Positions 1 through 9,310 are shown, counted from the first letter of the stretch. The stretch: DNA of 64,000 nucleotides from Candidatus Zymogenaceae bacterium (GCA_016931225.1 JAFGFE010000018.1:62001-126000); one strand, 5' to 3'. Notes: generated from the letters alone by a model not told the origin. A program made the numbers and translations.

Positions 1-150
1 TTGGAATGGTCAATCGATATTGAGTTCGGATGGAAACCGGAGATAACGAGTCAGCCATATAAAAAGATACGGTTTCGCCGTTATTTTCAGGAGGCCGTTG
101 ATTTTTGTGATGGTTTTATGTCTGTGCCCGAGTGGTCGGTCAATAGATAA
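1..150 (+). CDS. C-terminal end of an unidentified protein (partial)
   Basis: The window opens inside a reading frame that stays open for 49 codons and stops at TAA, 19 bases before the pseudaminic acid synthase gene. The visible tail is rich in aromatic and charged residues (it ends FMSVPEWSVNR). It matches no family that I can name from so short a piece. The close spacing to pseI suggests it is part of the same sugar-biosynthesis operon, perhaps an earlier step of nonulosonate synthesis, but that is only context. Confidence 0.6.
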   Translation: MEWSIDIEFGWKPEITSQPYKKIRFRRYFQEAVDFCDGFMSVPEWSVNR

Positions 151-169
151 ATAATTCAGGCAATACGAT

Positions 170-1237
170 ATGAAGGATTATATTCAGATCGGGAAGAGAA
201 AAGTCGGGAAAGGCTTTCCGGTATATATTATTGCGGAGATGTCGGCAAACCATATTCAGAATTATGACCTGGCTGTTGAGATAATACATGCCGCGCATTC
301 ATCGGGAGCGGATGCCGTAAAACTTCAGACATATACTCCCGATACATTAACGATGGATTGCAATAACGAATACTTCCAGATAAAAGGAACCCTCTGGGAC
401 GGGATGACCCTGTATGGATTGTATCGGCAAACCTACACCCCCTGGGAGTGGCAGCCGAAGCTAAAGAAAATCGCCAATGATCTGGGCATGGATCTTTTTT
501 CAAGCCCGTTTGATGAAACCGCCGTCGATTTTTTGGAGAAGATGAATGTCCCCGCATATAAGATCGCTTCATTGGAAATCGTTGATTTTTTTCTCCTCAA
601 AAGGATCGCACGTACGAAAAAACCGGTTATTATGTCTACCGGTACAGCCGGCCTGGGTGAAATTGATGAAGCCGTAAGGACATTACGCAGAGCGGGATGT
701 AAGGAGCTTGCCCTGCTGAAGTGTACCAGCGCGTATCCATCACTTCCCGAAGAGATGAATATCAGGACCATTCCTCATCTTGCAGATTCATTTTCAGTCC
801 CCACCGGGCTTTCCGATCACACGTTAGGAATAGAGATACCCATCGCCGCCGTGGCGCTTGGAGCGTGCATTATCGAGAAACACTTTATTATTTCTCGAGA
901 CAGCTCAAGCTTCGACAGGGCCTTTTCCCTCGAGCCGGATGAATTCAAGGCAATGGTTGATGGAGTCAGAATAGTAGAAAAGGCGCTGGGATCGATTCGC
1001 TATGAGGTGATGGAGAATGAGGAAAAAATTTCAACGTACAGGCGCTCGTTGTTTGTCACACAAGACATGAAAAAGGGCGAGCAATTTTCGAAACGCACCG
1101 TCCGCTCAATACGTCCGGGTCACGGGCTCCATCCAAAATTTCTGGACATGGTATTGAACAAGAGAGCGGCAATGGATATCAAGAAAGGCACGCCGTTGAA
1201 CTGGGGCCTTCTTGATGATATACCCGGTGATTCATGA
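170..1237 (+). CDS. pseI: Pseudaminic acid synthase
   Basis: Predicted to condense phosphoenolpyruvate with 2,4-diacetamido-2,4,6-trideoxy-L-altrose to give pseudaminic acid, a nonulosonic acid of surface glycans. The 355-residue protein has the NeuB-type barrel (about 1-280) with AEMSANH (22-28) and KLQTY (51-55), then SSPFDETAV, KIASLE, MSTGTAGL, GLSDHTLG and IIEKHF, and a C-terminal SAF/antifreeze-like domain (about 285-350). AEMSANH and the TYTPWEW stretch favour PseI over sialic (NeuB) or legionaminic acid synthases. Length is normal for the family. The earlier steps (PseB, PseC, PseG, PseH) are not visible and may lie upstream of the window. The substrate assignment is by family resemblance only. 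Confidence 0.9.
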   Translation: MKDYIQIGKRKVGKGFPVYIIAEMSANHIQNYDLAVEIIHAAHSSGADAVKLQTYTPDTLTMDCNNEYFQIKGTLWDGMTLYGLYRQTYTPWEWQPKLKKIANDLGMDLFSSPFDETAVDFLEKMNVPAYKIASLEIVDFFLLKRIARTKKPVIMSTGTAGLGEIDEAVRTLRRAGCKELALLKCTSAYPSLPEEMNIRTIPHLADSFSVPTGLSDHTLGIEIPIAAVALGACIIEKHFIISRDSSSFDRAFSLEPDEFKAMVDGVRIVEKALGSIRYEVMENEEKISTYRRSLFVTQDMKKGEQFSKRTVRSIRPGHGLHPKFLDMVLNKRAAMDIKKGTPLNWGLLDDIPGDS

Positions 1238-1423
1238 ATTGTATTATTGCAATTTTCCCCGGCAGAGCGGCCGATAAGAGGAGTTGATTCTTAGTTATAA
1301 AGAGCCGCTTCCATGCATGGACGTGATGGTGGTGTTCAGCCGTCCGATCATGGTTGCAGGTGTAAAAACCAAAACCAACCGTATACCACAAGGAGAATAC
1401 CAAGACCGCACGGAAGAAGCTGA

Positions 1424-1663
1424 CATAAAACAGCCTTATATTTCTACAGTGAGTCGAAAACATGCAGTAAGCACGCTGTATCCCGCATCCGGTTCTACGG
1501 GTGCAAGAAAGCGTTTCTGAAATACGGTTTGGAAAGGCTGATCAATAAGCTCCTTATCCCAGGTTCCCATCCCAATGAGCTGCCCGGTGAAATAAAGACC
1601 AGAATCATCGAGTTTGCCCTTCAATGCCCGACTGACAGTCAGCAGGGATTGGGGACCGGTTAA
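1424..1663 (+). pseudogene. Degraded transposase N-terminus (helix-turn-helix remnant)
   Basis: Between pseI and the aminotransferase lies about 520 bp without an intact gene. One plus-strand frame here is open from about 1424 to a TAA at 1661. It contains SKHAVSRIRFYGCKKAFLKYGLERL followed shortly by LPGEIKTRIIEFALQCPT (the first given as two blocks: SKHAVSRIRF and YGCKKAFLKYGLERL). This reads like the DNA-binding start of IS481/IS3-type transposases: a helix-turn-helix, then a basic linker, then a second helix ending HPTWG in intact copies. There is a stop just upstream and no DDE catalytic domain follows, so it is a relic. I saw no terminal inverted repeats. The rest of the gap shows no gene. 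Confidence 0.55.
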
Positions 1664-1759
1664 CGTCTCAGGGCATGGTGGTGTACGCCGCGTCTGGCCG
1701 AAACGTCAGGATGAGGGGGGATATTTAAATTTAGCGTTGCAACAAAATGTAACAGGGTA

Positions 1760-3088
1760 ATGCCCATGATTGACAATTACAAGATGTCTCTTTTATATCA
1801 GGAGAGGGCCAAAAAGAGAATTCCCGGTCTTTCTCAACTCCTGTCCAAGAGGCCGGACCAATTTTCTCTGGGAGTATGGCCCGGGTACTTCAAGAAGGCT
1901 CGGGGGGCGGAGGTATGGGACCTCGATGATAATCGGTATATCGATATGAGCATATCCGGGATCGGCGCCAATGTGCTCGGGTATGCCGATCCGGACGTGG
2001 ATGCGGCGGTCAAACAAGCCATCGACCAGGGCAGCAGCTCGTCTCTCAACTGCCCGGAGGAGGTGGACCTGGCGGACCTCTTGTGTGAACTGCACCCCTG
2101 GGCCGACATGGTTCGATATACGCGAACAGGCGGTGAGGCGATGGCGGTGGCGGTCCGTATCGCCCGGGCTTACACGGGGCGGGATAACGTGGCGTTTTGC
2201 GGATATCACGGGTGGCATGACTGGTATCTGGCGGCGAACCTCGGTACGGAGGACGCACTGGGGGAACATCTCCTGTCCGGCCTCGATCCCAACGGTGTCC
2301 CCCGCTGCCTGCAGGGAACGGCGTTTCCCTTCAGGTACAACAACCTCGATGAGTTGAAAAAAATCGTTGAGACACAGCGAAAGAGCCTTGCCGCCGTTGT
2401 GATGGAGCCGATTCGTGGAGACTCGCCGACGGCTGAATTTCTTGAAGGTGTCAGAACAATTGTGGACGACATCGGCGCGGTATTGATCCTGGATGAGGTA
2501 TCCGCCGGTTTCCGTCTGAATACCGGAGGGGCCCACCTGACGCTTGGGCTCCGACCCGACGTTGCGGTATTCTCAAAGGCTCTGGGAAACGGCTACCCGA
2601 TTGCCGCGATAATCGGGACCGGCGCGGTGATGGAAGCCGCCCAGACGACGTTCATCAGCAGCACGAACTGGACCGAGAGGACGGGGCCCGCTGCGGCCAT
2701 CGCAACAATACAGAAACACAGAGACGTTGATGCGGGCGCGCGACTTATCGCCCTCGGTAAAATGGTTCAGGAAGGGTGGCGATCTTTTGCCGACAAAAAC
2801 GGTCTGGATATCGACATCGGCGGCATATTTCCGATGGGTCATTTTGCTTTCAAAAATGTCGATCACCTGGCCGCAAAGGCCTTTTTCGTCCAGGAGATGC
2901 TTCACCGCGGATTTTTGGCGTCTACTCTGTATTATGCCATGTATGCCCACGAGGATGATCACGTAGGGAAATATCTGTCGGCGGTTGATGAGGTGTTTAA
3001 GGAAATTTCCGGGGCAATTACAAATGGTGATCTTACAAAAAGACTTCGGGGGGCCCCGGCTGTTTCCGGCTTTAAACGCCTGACATAA
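1760..3088 (+). CDS. PLP-dependent class III aminotransferase, glutamate-1-semialdehyde aminomutase-like
   Basis: A 442-residue fold-type I PLP enzyme related to HemL. It shows the GANVLGYADPDV stretch near the N-terminus, TRTGGEAMAVAVRIAR (cofactor phosphate loop), YHGWHD, LILDEVSAGFR (Asp that contacts the PLP pyridine nitrogen) and FSKALGNGYP with the Schiff-base lysine at about K273. In a glycan locus, such HemL relatives usually act as sugar or polyol aminotransferases or aminomutases rather than in tetrapyrrole synthesis. The aldo/keto reductase and SpsF-like genes follow with gaps of 17 and 3 bases, so the three form a unit. The start could also be the ATG two codons later; neither has a strong ribosome-binding site. 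Confidence 0.85.
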   Translation: MPMIDNYKMSLLYQERAKKRIPGLSQLLSKRPDQFSLGVWPGYFKKARGAEVWDLDDNRYIDMSISGIGANVLGYADPDVDAAVKQAIDQGSSSSLNCPEEVDLADLLCELHPWADMVRYTRTGGEAMAVAVRIARAYTGRDNVAFCGYHGWHDWYLAANLGTEDALGEHLLSGLDPNGVPRCLQGTAFPFRYNNLDELKKIVETQRKSLAAVVMEPIRGDSPTAEFLEGVRTIVDDIGAVLILDEVSAGFRLNTGGAHLTLGLRPDVAVFSKALGNGYPIAAIIGTGAVMEAAQTTFISSTNWTERTGPAAAIATIQKHRDVDAGARLIALGKMVQEGWRSFADKNGLDIDIGGIFPMGHFAFKNVDHLAAKAFFVQEMLHRGFLASTLYYAMYAHEDDHVGKYLSAVDEVFKEISGAITNGDLTKRLRGAPAVSGFKRLT

Positions 3089-3105
3089 CATACGGGTGAC
3101 AGATA

Positions 3106-4014
3106 ATGGCCGATGTGTCATCTCTCATACTCGGTACCGCCCAAATCGGGCATCCCTATGGTATCGCAAACAGGCACCGCGAGCCTGACCGCGCACGGGC
3201 GGTACGTGTCATACAGGAGGCCGTCGGGAGGGGCATCTTTTCGATTGATACCGCCCAGGCCTACGGGGTAAGCGAAAAGATGGTCGGCGCCGCATTGAAA
3301 GAGATCGGCTGCCGGGACAAGATGCGCGTCATAAGCAAGTTCCACCCGGATTTGAATCATCTGGACTCAAAAACAATGCTGGATTCTCTTGACGGCTCGC
3401 TGGCTCGACTCGGCGTCGACGTCATGGGCGGTATGCTCTTTCACCGGGAGGCGAGCATCGATCTTCTGGACCGGGGACTCTCGGACGTCATCCGATCGTT
3501 GCTCTTCACCGGCAGGGTTGAAAAGATCGGGGTTTCGGTCTACTCGCCGGATTTTGCCCTGAGGGCGTTGATGAGTGACGGGATCTCAATCGTCCAGGTG
3601 CCGACCAATATCCTGGACCGGCGCTTCATCGACGAAGGGGTGTTTGATCTGGCCGAGTCTTTGGGGAAAGAGGTTCATGTGCGAAGTGTGTTTCTCCAGG
3701 GCTTGATCCTGATGAAGCCGGAAGAACTTCCGGAATACATGAGCTTTGCACGGCATATCGTGGAGGAGATCCGGTTGTTGTCACAGAGGCTTTCCGTATC
3801 CCCGAAACAGATGGCCCTGGATTTTCTCAAGGTGTCGGTGCCGCAGGCACGAATTGTATTCGGTGCGGAGATTCCCGAGCAGGTTCAGGAGAACTGGGAA
3901 TTTTGGAAATCCGAACCCCGAGAAGATGTGTTGGGGCATCTCGAGGCAATTTGTAAAACATGCGATGAGCGAATCATAAACCCTTCACAATGGAAGCAGC
4001 AGGGAGAGACATAG
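3106..4014 (+). CDS. Aldo/keto reductase
   Basis: A 302-residue NAD(P)H-dependent reductase of the AKR superfamily (TIM barrel). The catalytic tetrad is visible: D48 and Y53 in IDTAQAY, K78 in ISKFH and H113 in LFHRE. It lies between the HemL-like aminotransferase and the SpsF-like nucleotidyltransferase with almost no spacing. A likely role is reduction of a keto-sugar or aldehyde intermediate of the same activated surface sugar. Similar triads (aminotransferase, AKR, SpsF) occur in spore-coat and LPS sugar loci, which is general knowledge; the substrate here is unknown. Confidence 0.85.
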   Translation: MADVSSLILGTAQIGHPYGIANRHREPDRARAVRVIQEAVGRGIFSIDTAQAYGVSEKMVGAALKEIGCRDKMRVISKFHPDLNHLDSKTMLDSLDGSLARLGVDVMGGMLFHREASIDLLDRGLSDVIRSLLFTGRVEKIGVSVYSPDFALRALMSDGISIVQVPTNILDRRFIDEGVFDLAESLGKEVHVRSVFLQGLILMKPEELPEYMSFARHIVEEIRLLSQRLSVSPKQMALDFLKVSVPQARIVFGAEIPEQVQENWEFWKSEPREDVLGHLEAICKTCDERIINPSQWKQQGET

Positions 4015-4017
4015 GAC

Positions 4018-4767
4018 ATGATCGGAGCCGTAATTCAGGCGAGGATGACTTCCACACGACTGCCGGGAAAGGTATTGATGGAAGTAAACGGGAAACCATT
4101 GCTTGAGTATCTTGTAGAGCGTATCTCGTATTGTAGAAATGTCGACAGAATCGTAATTGCGACGACCACCAACGAAGCCGATAATCCGATAGCGGCCTTT
4201 GCGAATAAACGCGGGATATGTTGTTATCGCGGCTCCGAGGATGACGTGTTGGAGAGATATTTCAAGGCGGCGAAGAAATTTGATATCGATACGGTGATAC
4301 GTGTTACGGCGGATTGTCCGTTGATCGACCCGTATCTCTGTGATGCTATCGTTGAAAAATTCAAGAATGAACACTATGAGTATATTGGAACGGCGCCTTC
4401 TTTTGCAGAGGGGTTGGATATTGAAATTATGTCCGTTCATGCCCTTCAAAAGGCTCATAGAGAGGCAAAGAACAAATCCGAAAGGGAGCACGTCACTCTC
4501 TACATTACAAGCAATCCACATCTTTTTCGAAGTGTACGGTTGGAAAATGAAACCGATGACAGTATGTATCGCATTACGGTTGATGAGGAGGTGGATTTCA
4601 AAGTTGTTGAGTCAATCATTGATGCGCTTTACAAGGAGGGCGAGAGGCCTTTTGATCAATTTCAGATCAAGCGTTTTCTGGACGATCATCCTGAAATTTA
4701 TAACCTGAACAGGCATATTATCAGAAACGAAGGGCTCCTTAAATCATTCAGGGAAGAAGGGACGTAG
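4018..4767 (+). CDS. SpsF-like cytidylyl/nucleotidyltransferase
   Basis: A 249-residue nucleotidyltransferase of the GT-A-like NTP_transf_3 group. The N-terminal signature IQARMTSTRLPGKVL (6-20) is diagnostic of the SpsF/acylneuraminate cytidylyltransferase family and binds the nucleotide. VTADCPLIDP (about 96-105) carries the metal-binding acidic residue. The probable reaction is transfer of CMP (or another NMP) to a sugar acid or amino sugar, giving the donor for a glycosyltransferase. It starts 3 bases after the AKR stop. It could activate the product of pseI, but canonical PseF proteins are a different subgroup, so I leave the symbol empty. Confidence 0.8.
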   Translation: MIGAVIQARMTSTRLPGKVLMEVNGKPLLEYLVERISYCRNVDRIVIATTTNEADNPIAAFANKRGICCYRGSEDDVLERYFKAAKKFDIDTVIRVTADCPLIDPYLCDAIVEKFKNEHYEYIGTAPSFAEGLDIEIMSVHALQKAHREAKNKSEREHVTLYITSNPHLFRSVRLENETDDSMYRITVDEEVDFKVVESIIDALYKEGERPFDQFQIKRFLDDHPEIYNLNRHIIRNEGLLKSFREEGT

Positions 4768-4977
4768 GATTCATCCACGATTGAAAAACGGGAATGAAAA
4801 AAAGAGGCGGAAAAAGCCATCGGTGTCGATAAATCTCCGATGGGCGAAAAGCTTCGATAAAACAACCCCCAGGTAAAGCGATACTCTGTATGGCTCGTGG
4901 TGATAAAAACGAAACATGCGCCATGTGGAACGCGGTAATAACTGAGGACGGCAAGAGAGACGGAAGGTAAATCCGGT

Positions 4978-6726
4978 ATGCGATCAATGGTCATCATCCA
5001 TGGGATTGAAGACGCGATTCATTGTGTCGAAAACACCCTGTATACAGATAACATCTTGGTTTCGACACATCCATCTGTTGAAGTATTCCTGAAGGAGATG
5101 TATGGAGTTGACTGTATGTCTCTCAGTAGTTTTCTCCGTACGGAGGAGTGCTTTGCCTTCAAAGAGAAGGCGACCGCCCTTATAGACGAAATCGTTCTCA
5201 ATCTGGATACGCATATTTCTCCGCTGATTAACAGCCCCCTTGATCTTAAAATGAATTGGTTTACAGCTCGGTATCAATACAGGGTAAAACATCAGTGTTT
5301 GAGCTATATGTGTTTTATCCATTCCCTCAGAATGGGTATCGAAAGACATAATGTTGATTATATAAAATCATACAAATATGTCTGTAATAGTTTGATGGAT
5401 ACGTCTTCGGATATATCGTATATTCTCGAGATTTTTTTTGAAAACCACGAATTTACGACGATCGAAAACGAGTATTCTCCCGCCGGTAATGAAAATAGAA
5501 GCTTTCGGGCTTTTGCGGCCACGCTGCGCAGCAATATTATTGAATATCTCAGGCATATCGGCGGCATAAAATCCGGGAGGAAGAAGACCCTTTTTTGCGA
5601 CTTGATATACAACCTCCATTTTTTAAAAGACACGCTGCCCGAAAAATATAACATGTTGACACTCCGGGATGTTCAAGATGAGATGGATAACAAAAAAGTC
5701 CGCTCTCTGTTGAAAAACGGAGTGAATTATAACAGCCTGCTCGATTTTGAGAAGTGTTATAGATCGCCTGAATTCGCCCAACTGGAAGGGCTTATTCTGA
5801 AAGATATTAAAGAGGATTTTATATGCAACAGTGATGTGTTTTTGGGAACGGCCTTGGCCATGAGAGAATTGCACAAAAAGCACCCGATCTCCCTCGGTAT
5901 TTCGGGACTGCCTCGGGTGGATAAGGTGGGGGCAATCGCCTTTGAATACCTCAGGTCTGAAAATATTGACGTAGTAATCGGTCAACACGGCTATTCGTAC
6001 GGCGAGTTATATAATACGTGGCACTTCGATTTAGACTTCGATTTGTGCAGTTACTTTTTCAGTTACGGCTTTACCTTCGATGATCTACAGAGGCTCTATC
6101 CTGAAAGGAATGTGACATGCGAAATTGTTCCTATTGGGTATAACTCACCGCTCAGGCGCACGCCAAGAGAAGAAATAGATCTTCTTTTCCCAATGACGTT
6201 TTCAAGCTCTTTTTTTCATGGCGGATTCAATAAAATTCTCCCTCACTTGCTCCTTGAAAGACAGATCGCATTATTGGAGTTTTTGGATTCACTCAAAGAT
6301 CTCAACATCGTGGTGAAACCTCTCGCTGGATCCAATTTTGACAACTGCGCAGTGTTACCGGTCCTAAAAAGGCTAAAAAATATTCGGACGATTCAAGATG
6401 TTACGCTTACAAGATTCCTTGAAAAATACAAGCCGAGGGCGGTCTTGGTCGAATTTCCCTCCACTCCATTGATCGAAGTGATCGGATTGGACACCGAGAT
6501 ATTTTTCATGGGTGATGACATGTTTCCCTATGATGGTAAGATATTGGAGATGCTCAGGAAAAGAGTGTATTTCTTTTCGGATGTGAAAGACGTTACAGAG
6601 CATATTGAACGGTTTTTTCAGGGGAAACTCGAAAAAAAGAGGGATACTGAATACTGCTCCAACTATTTACGCACGGAGAATGTGAAAGAGAACGCCCTGA
6701 GAAAAATTGAAAAAATCATTGAATAA
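4978..6726 (+). CDS. Large protein of a polysaccharide locus, possibly a GT-B-type transferase
   Basis: A 582-residue protein with no signal peptide or membrane segment. The C-terminal half looks like a GT-B fold: VVIGQHGYSYGELYNTWHFD (around residue 330) resembles the QHG/HGG loop of capsule and LIC12162-type surface-carbohydrate transferases. Later come VVKPLAG and LVEFPSTPLIEVIG, which resemble a donor-binding loop. The N-terminal half is alpha-helical and I do not recognise it. It has a fair ribosome-binding site (GGAAGG, 10 bases before ATG) and ends 8 bases before the flippase gene. A+T content is higher than in its neighbours, which fits lateral acquisition. Transfer of the CMP-activated sugar is an inference from position. 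Confidence 0.55.
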   Translation: MRSMVIIHGIEDAIHCVENTLYTDNILVSTHPSVEVFLKEMYGVDCMSLSSFLRTEECFAFKEKATALIDEIVLNLDTHISPLINSPLDLKMNWFTARYQYRVKHQCLSYMCFIHSLRMGIERHNVDYIKSYKYVCNSLMDTSSDISYILEIFFENHEFTTIENEYSPAGNENRSFRAFAATLRSNIIEYLRHIGGIKSGRKKTLFCDLIYNLHFLKDTLPEKYNMLTLRDVQDEMDNKKVRSLLKNGVNYNSLLDFEKCYRSPEFAQLEGLILKDIKEDFICNSDVFLGTALAMRELHKKHPISLGISGLPRVDKVGAIAFEYLRSENIDVVIGQHGYSYGELYNTWHFDLDFDLCSYFFSYGFTFDDLQRLYPERNVTCEIVPIGYNSPLRRTPREEIDLLFPMTFSSSFFHGGFNKILPHLLLERQIALLEFLDSLKDLNIVVKPLAGSNFDNCAVLPVLKRLKNIRTIQDVTLTRFLEKYKPRAVLVEFPSTPLIEVIGLDTEIFFMGDDMFPYDGKILEMLRKRVYFFSDVKDVTEHIERFFQGKLEKKRDTEYCSNYLRTENVKENALRKIEKIIE

Positions 6727-6734
6727 TTCACAAC

Positions 6735-8276
6735 GTGGATACACTCAGAAAACGATATTTTTATAAGCTCTCCACCAACCTGGTCGGGTTCCTGCTCGGC
6801 CTGATCACCATGGGTATTGTCCCGAAAGGTCTCGGTCCGAAGGCGTATGGTGATTTCAACTTCCTGACAAATTTCTTCACCCAGGTCTCCGGTTTTCTGG
6901 ACATGGGCACTTCCACCTGTTTCTACACGAACCTCTCCCGGAGACAGAATGATTATGGGCTTGTTTCCTTCTATTTCTACTTTTCCGTCATTCTCTCCGC
7001 AGTCATGGCCCTTTTTGTTCTCGGGGCGCATCTCAGCAGGGCGTATCAACATATCTGGCCGGATCAGAATATCATTTATATTTATGCCGCGCTTTTGTTC
7101 GGCATCTTGAGCTGGTTTGTTACCATAATGACCCAAATGATGGACGCATGGGGCCTGACGACACAGTCGGAGGTGGCCCGGATGATACAGCGGGTGGTGG
7201 CTACGACTCTCGTGTTAATTCTCTTTGTTGTGGGGTGGCTGAACCTGGAGAATTTCTTCTTTTATCACTATTTTCTGTTCTTTTTTCTCGGAGGTTGTTT
7301 TCTTTTTCTAATATGGAGAAACAAGGGATCGGGTGTGCGAAACCTGGTCACCCGCAGGGTGGAATTAAAAAAATATATCCCGGAATTTTATCATTACAGC
7401 CATCCCATCTTCGTGTTTTCGACAATAAGCTTTGTCGTTGGTATCCTTGATCGCTGGATTCTGCAGCTCTTCGGCGGGAGTGTGGAGCAGGGCTTTTACA
7501 GCCTCTCATTCAAGATCGGAGAGATCATTTTTATGTTTACCAGCGCAATGACGCCTCTGTTGATGAGGGAGTTTTCCATTTCCTTCGCCTCCAATGATAA
7601 CAATCAGATACGCTACAACTTCAACAGGTATGTTCCCCTTCTGTTTTCTGTCACCGCATATTTTACCTGTTTTTCCGCCGTGCGGGCTGACATATTGATA
7701 GAACTGCTGGGGGGCGCGGAGTACAAAAACGCCCTGGCGGCGGTGATCATCATGTCCTTTTATCCCATATTCCAGGTGTATGGACAGATGACGACATCCG
7801 TCTTCTTTGCCACCGACAGGACCCGTCAGATGCGAAACATCAGGGTGGTGATTATACTCGCCGGGCTGCCCGTAACCTATTTCATGCTGGCGCCTGCTGA
7901 AATGATGGGGCTTGATGCGGGGGCGACGGGACTTGCGATAAAGATGGTCGGCGTACAGTTCTTTGGGGTCAATGTTTTGTTGTATTTCGTGGCGAGGATT
8001 CTCGGATTTTCCTTCTGGAGTCATATCCGCCATCAGATCACCTGTGTCGGCATCCTGGTGGTCCTTGCGCTTGCGGCCGTTTTTGCGGTTGATAGCCTCT
8101 TTGGATTCGGGGACAGGAGAATCCTGGATTTCGTCGCCTCCGGTTTCATATATTCGCTGTTTACGCTGATGCTTTTGTTCATCAGCCCGACTGTTCTGGG
8201 GTTGAAACGGGATGATCTCAGGATGATAATCGAGGTGGTAAAAAACAGGGGCGGCGGTAGAGGAGCAAAGCGGTAA
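6735..8276 (+). CDS. Polysaccharide flippase, Wzx/MATE-like
   Basis: A 513-residue integral membrane protein with about 12-14 hydrophobic segments. It begins at GTG with STNLVGFLLGLITMGIVPKGLGPKAYG, quoted here as its two diagnostic parts: a first membrane helix, then the GLGPKAYGDFNF turn typical of polysaccharide transport (Wzx/RfbX) proteins. This family flips undecaprenyl-linked repeat units across the inner membrane. It lies 8 bases after the unidentified 582-residue protein, so they are probably co-transcribed. About 230 bp without a gene follow. The only structure there is an 8-bp inverted repeat with a long loop near 8331-8373, which is too weak to call a terminator. Confidence 0.85.
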   Translation: MDTLRKRYFYKLSTNLVGFLLGLITMGIVPKGLGPKAYGDFNFLTNFFTQVSGFLDMGTSTCFYTNLSRRQNDYGLVSFYFYFSVILSAVMALFVLGAHLSRAYQHIWPDQNIIYIYAALLFGILSWFVTIMTQMMDAWGLTTQSEVARMIQRVVATTLVLILFVVGWLNLENFFFYHYFLFFFLGGCFLFLIWRNKGSGVRNLVTRRVELKKYIPEFYHYSHPIFVFSTISFVVGILDRWILQLFGGSVEQGFYSLSFKIGEIIFMFTSAMTPLLMREFSISFASNDNNQIRYNFNRYVPLLFSVTAYFTCFSAVRADILIELLGGAEYKNALAAVIIMSFYPIFQVYGQMTTSVFFATDRTRQMRNIRVVIILAGLPVTYFMLAPAEMMGLDAGATGLAIKMVGVQFFGVNVLLYFVARILGFSFWSHIRHQITCVGILVVLALAAVFAVDSLFGFGDRRILDFVASGFIYSLFTLMLLFISPTVLGLKRDDLRMIIEVVKNRGGGRGAKR

Positions 8277-8505
8277 AAAAGAGGGTGTCCGGGTGCGGAA
8301 AGCGTCGATCGGGGGGAAAGACGGTGGACGCATGCTCCGTCTTCCTTTTGTACGATGGATCGTCCCGGAGCATTTTACGATACGGAACGGGAAAACGGAT
8401 TTTTAGGCTTGACCGGTTTTTACTGTCTCCATATAATGCAACGCATATAACCGGCTGAGAAGTAAATAAGAGGCGAATTTATACCACCATGAGGTTGTGA
8501 TTTTC

Positions 8506-9279
8506 ATGAAAGATATCGGAATAAAACAAAAAATCAAGGACGGGCGGCTCCTATTGGGCTCGTGGATTACCCTGTCGCACCCTTCAATCGCGGAGATCAT
8601 GTCGGAATCCGCTTTTGACTGGCTTGTCGTGGATATGGAGCATAGTGCGATATCCCTTTCGGACGCCCAGGCATTGATACGTGTCATGGAACTGAAGGGT
8701 ACGGCGCCGCTGGTGCGTGTGGGTGAAAACAGTGCGAACCTGATCAAGCGGGTGATGGACGCCGGTGCGCATGGCGTCGTTGTCCCCATGGTGAATTCCG
8801 CCGCGGATGCGGAGAGGGCGGTATCGGCGGTGAAGTATCCGCCGCGGGGCACCCGGGGTGTGGGCTTGGCCCGGGCGCAAAAATACGGATTCGGGTTTTC
8901 CGAATATCTGAAATGGAACCAGGAAAATTCGATCGTCATCGTTCAGATTGAGCACATAGACGCGGTAAACAATTTTGAAGAGATCCTTGCCGTTGACGGC
9001 GTCGACGGCTTCATTATCGGGCCGTACGATCTTTCGGGCTCTCTCGGCGTGCCGGGGGAATTTGAAAATGAAAACGTGAAACGCGCGCTGGATCGGGTGA
9101 AGGAGGTTTCCCGGAAATCGCCGCATATTATGCCGGGATTTCACGTGGTGGACCCCGATCCCGACATGCTGCGCGAAAAATACGAGGAAGGGTATCGTTT
9201 TCTCGGTTACGGCCTGGATACGATATTTTTGGGGAAAGCCGTTCAGGGTGCGCTTTCACCGCTGAAGGATCTGAAATAG
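8506..9279 (+). CDS. HpcH/HpaI-family aldolase
   Basis: A 257-residue class II pyruvate aldolase of the HpcH/HpaI/citrate-lyase-beta fold. Visible family residues are the base histidine in VVDMEHS (about 41-47), an arginine in PLVRVGE, a metal-binding Glu in IVQIEH and Asp in GPYDLSGSLG. The family makes or breaks 2-keto-3-deoxy acids from pyruvate and an aldehyde. ATG is chosen over a GTG three codons upstream because GAGG sits 11 bases before it. A KdsB-like CMP-transferase follows 31 bases later, so I infer synthesis of a keto-deoxy sugar acid for the glycan rather than aromatic catabolism. The aldehyde acceptor is unknown. Confidence 0.85.
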   Translation: MKDIGIKQKIKDGRLLLGSWITLSHPSIAEIMSESAFDWLVVDMEHSAISLSDAQALIRVMELKGTAPLVRVGENSANLIKRVMDAGAHGVVVPMVNSAADAERAVSAVKYPPRGTRGVGLARAQKYGFGFSEYLKWNQENSIVIVQIEHIDAVNNFEEILAVDGVDGFIIGPYDLSGSLGVPGEFENENVKRALDRVKEVSRKSPHIMPGFHVVDPDPDMLREKYEEGYRFLGYGLDTIFLGKAVQGALSPLKDLK

Positions 9280-9310
9280 ACCATACACACAGAGGGGGCA
9301 GAACAAACAC

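Noticed and set aside
3990-4012. Sequence resembling the GGAAGCAGC loop of SRP RNA
   Set aside because: It lies inside the coding end of the aldo/keto reductase gene, with no pairing flanks.
8331-8373. Inverted repeat ATGCTCCG/CGGAGCAT after the flippase gene as a terminator
   Set aside because: Only 8 bp of stem, a loop of 27 bases and no T-run; likely chance.
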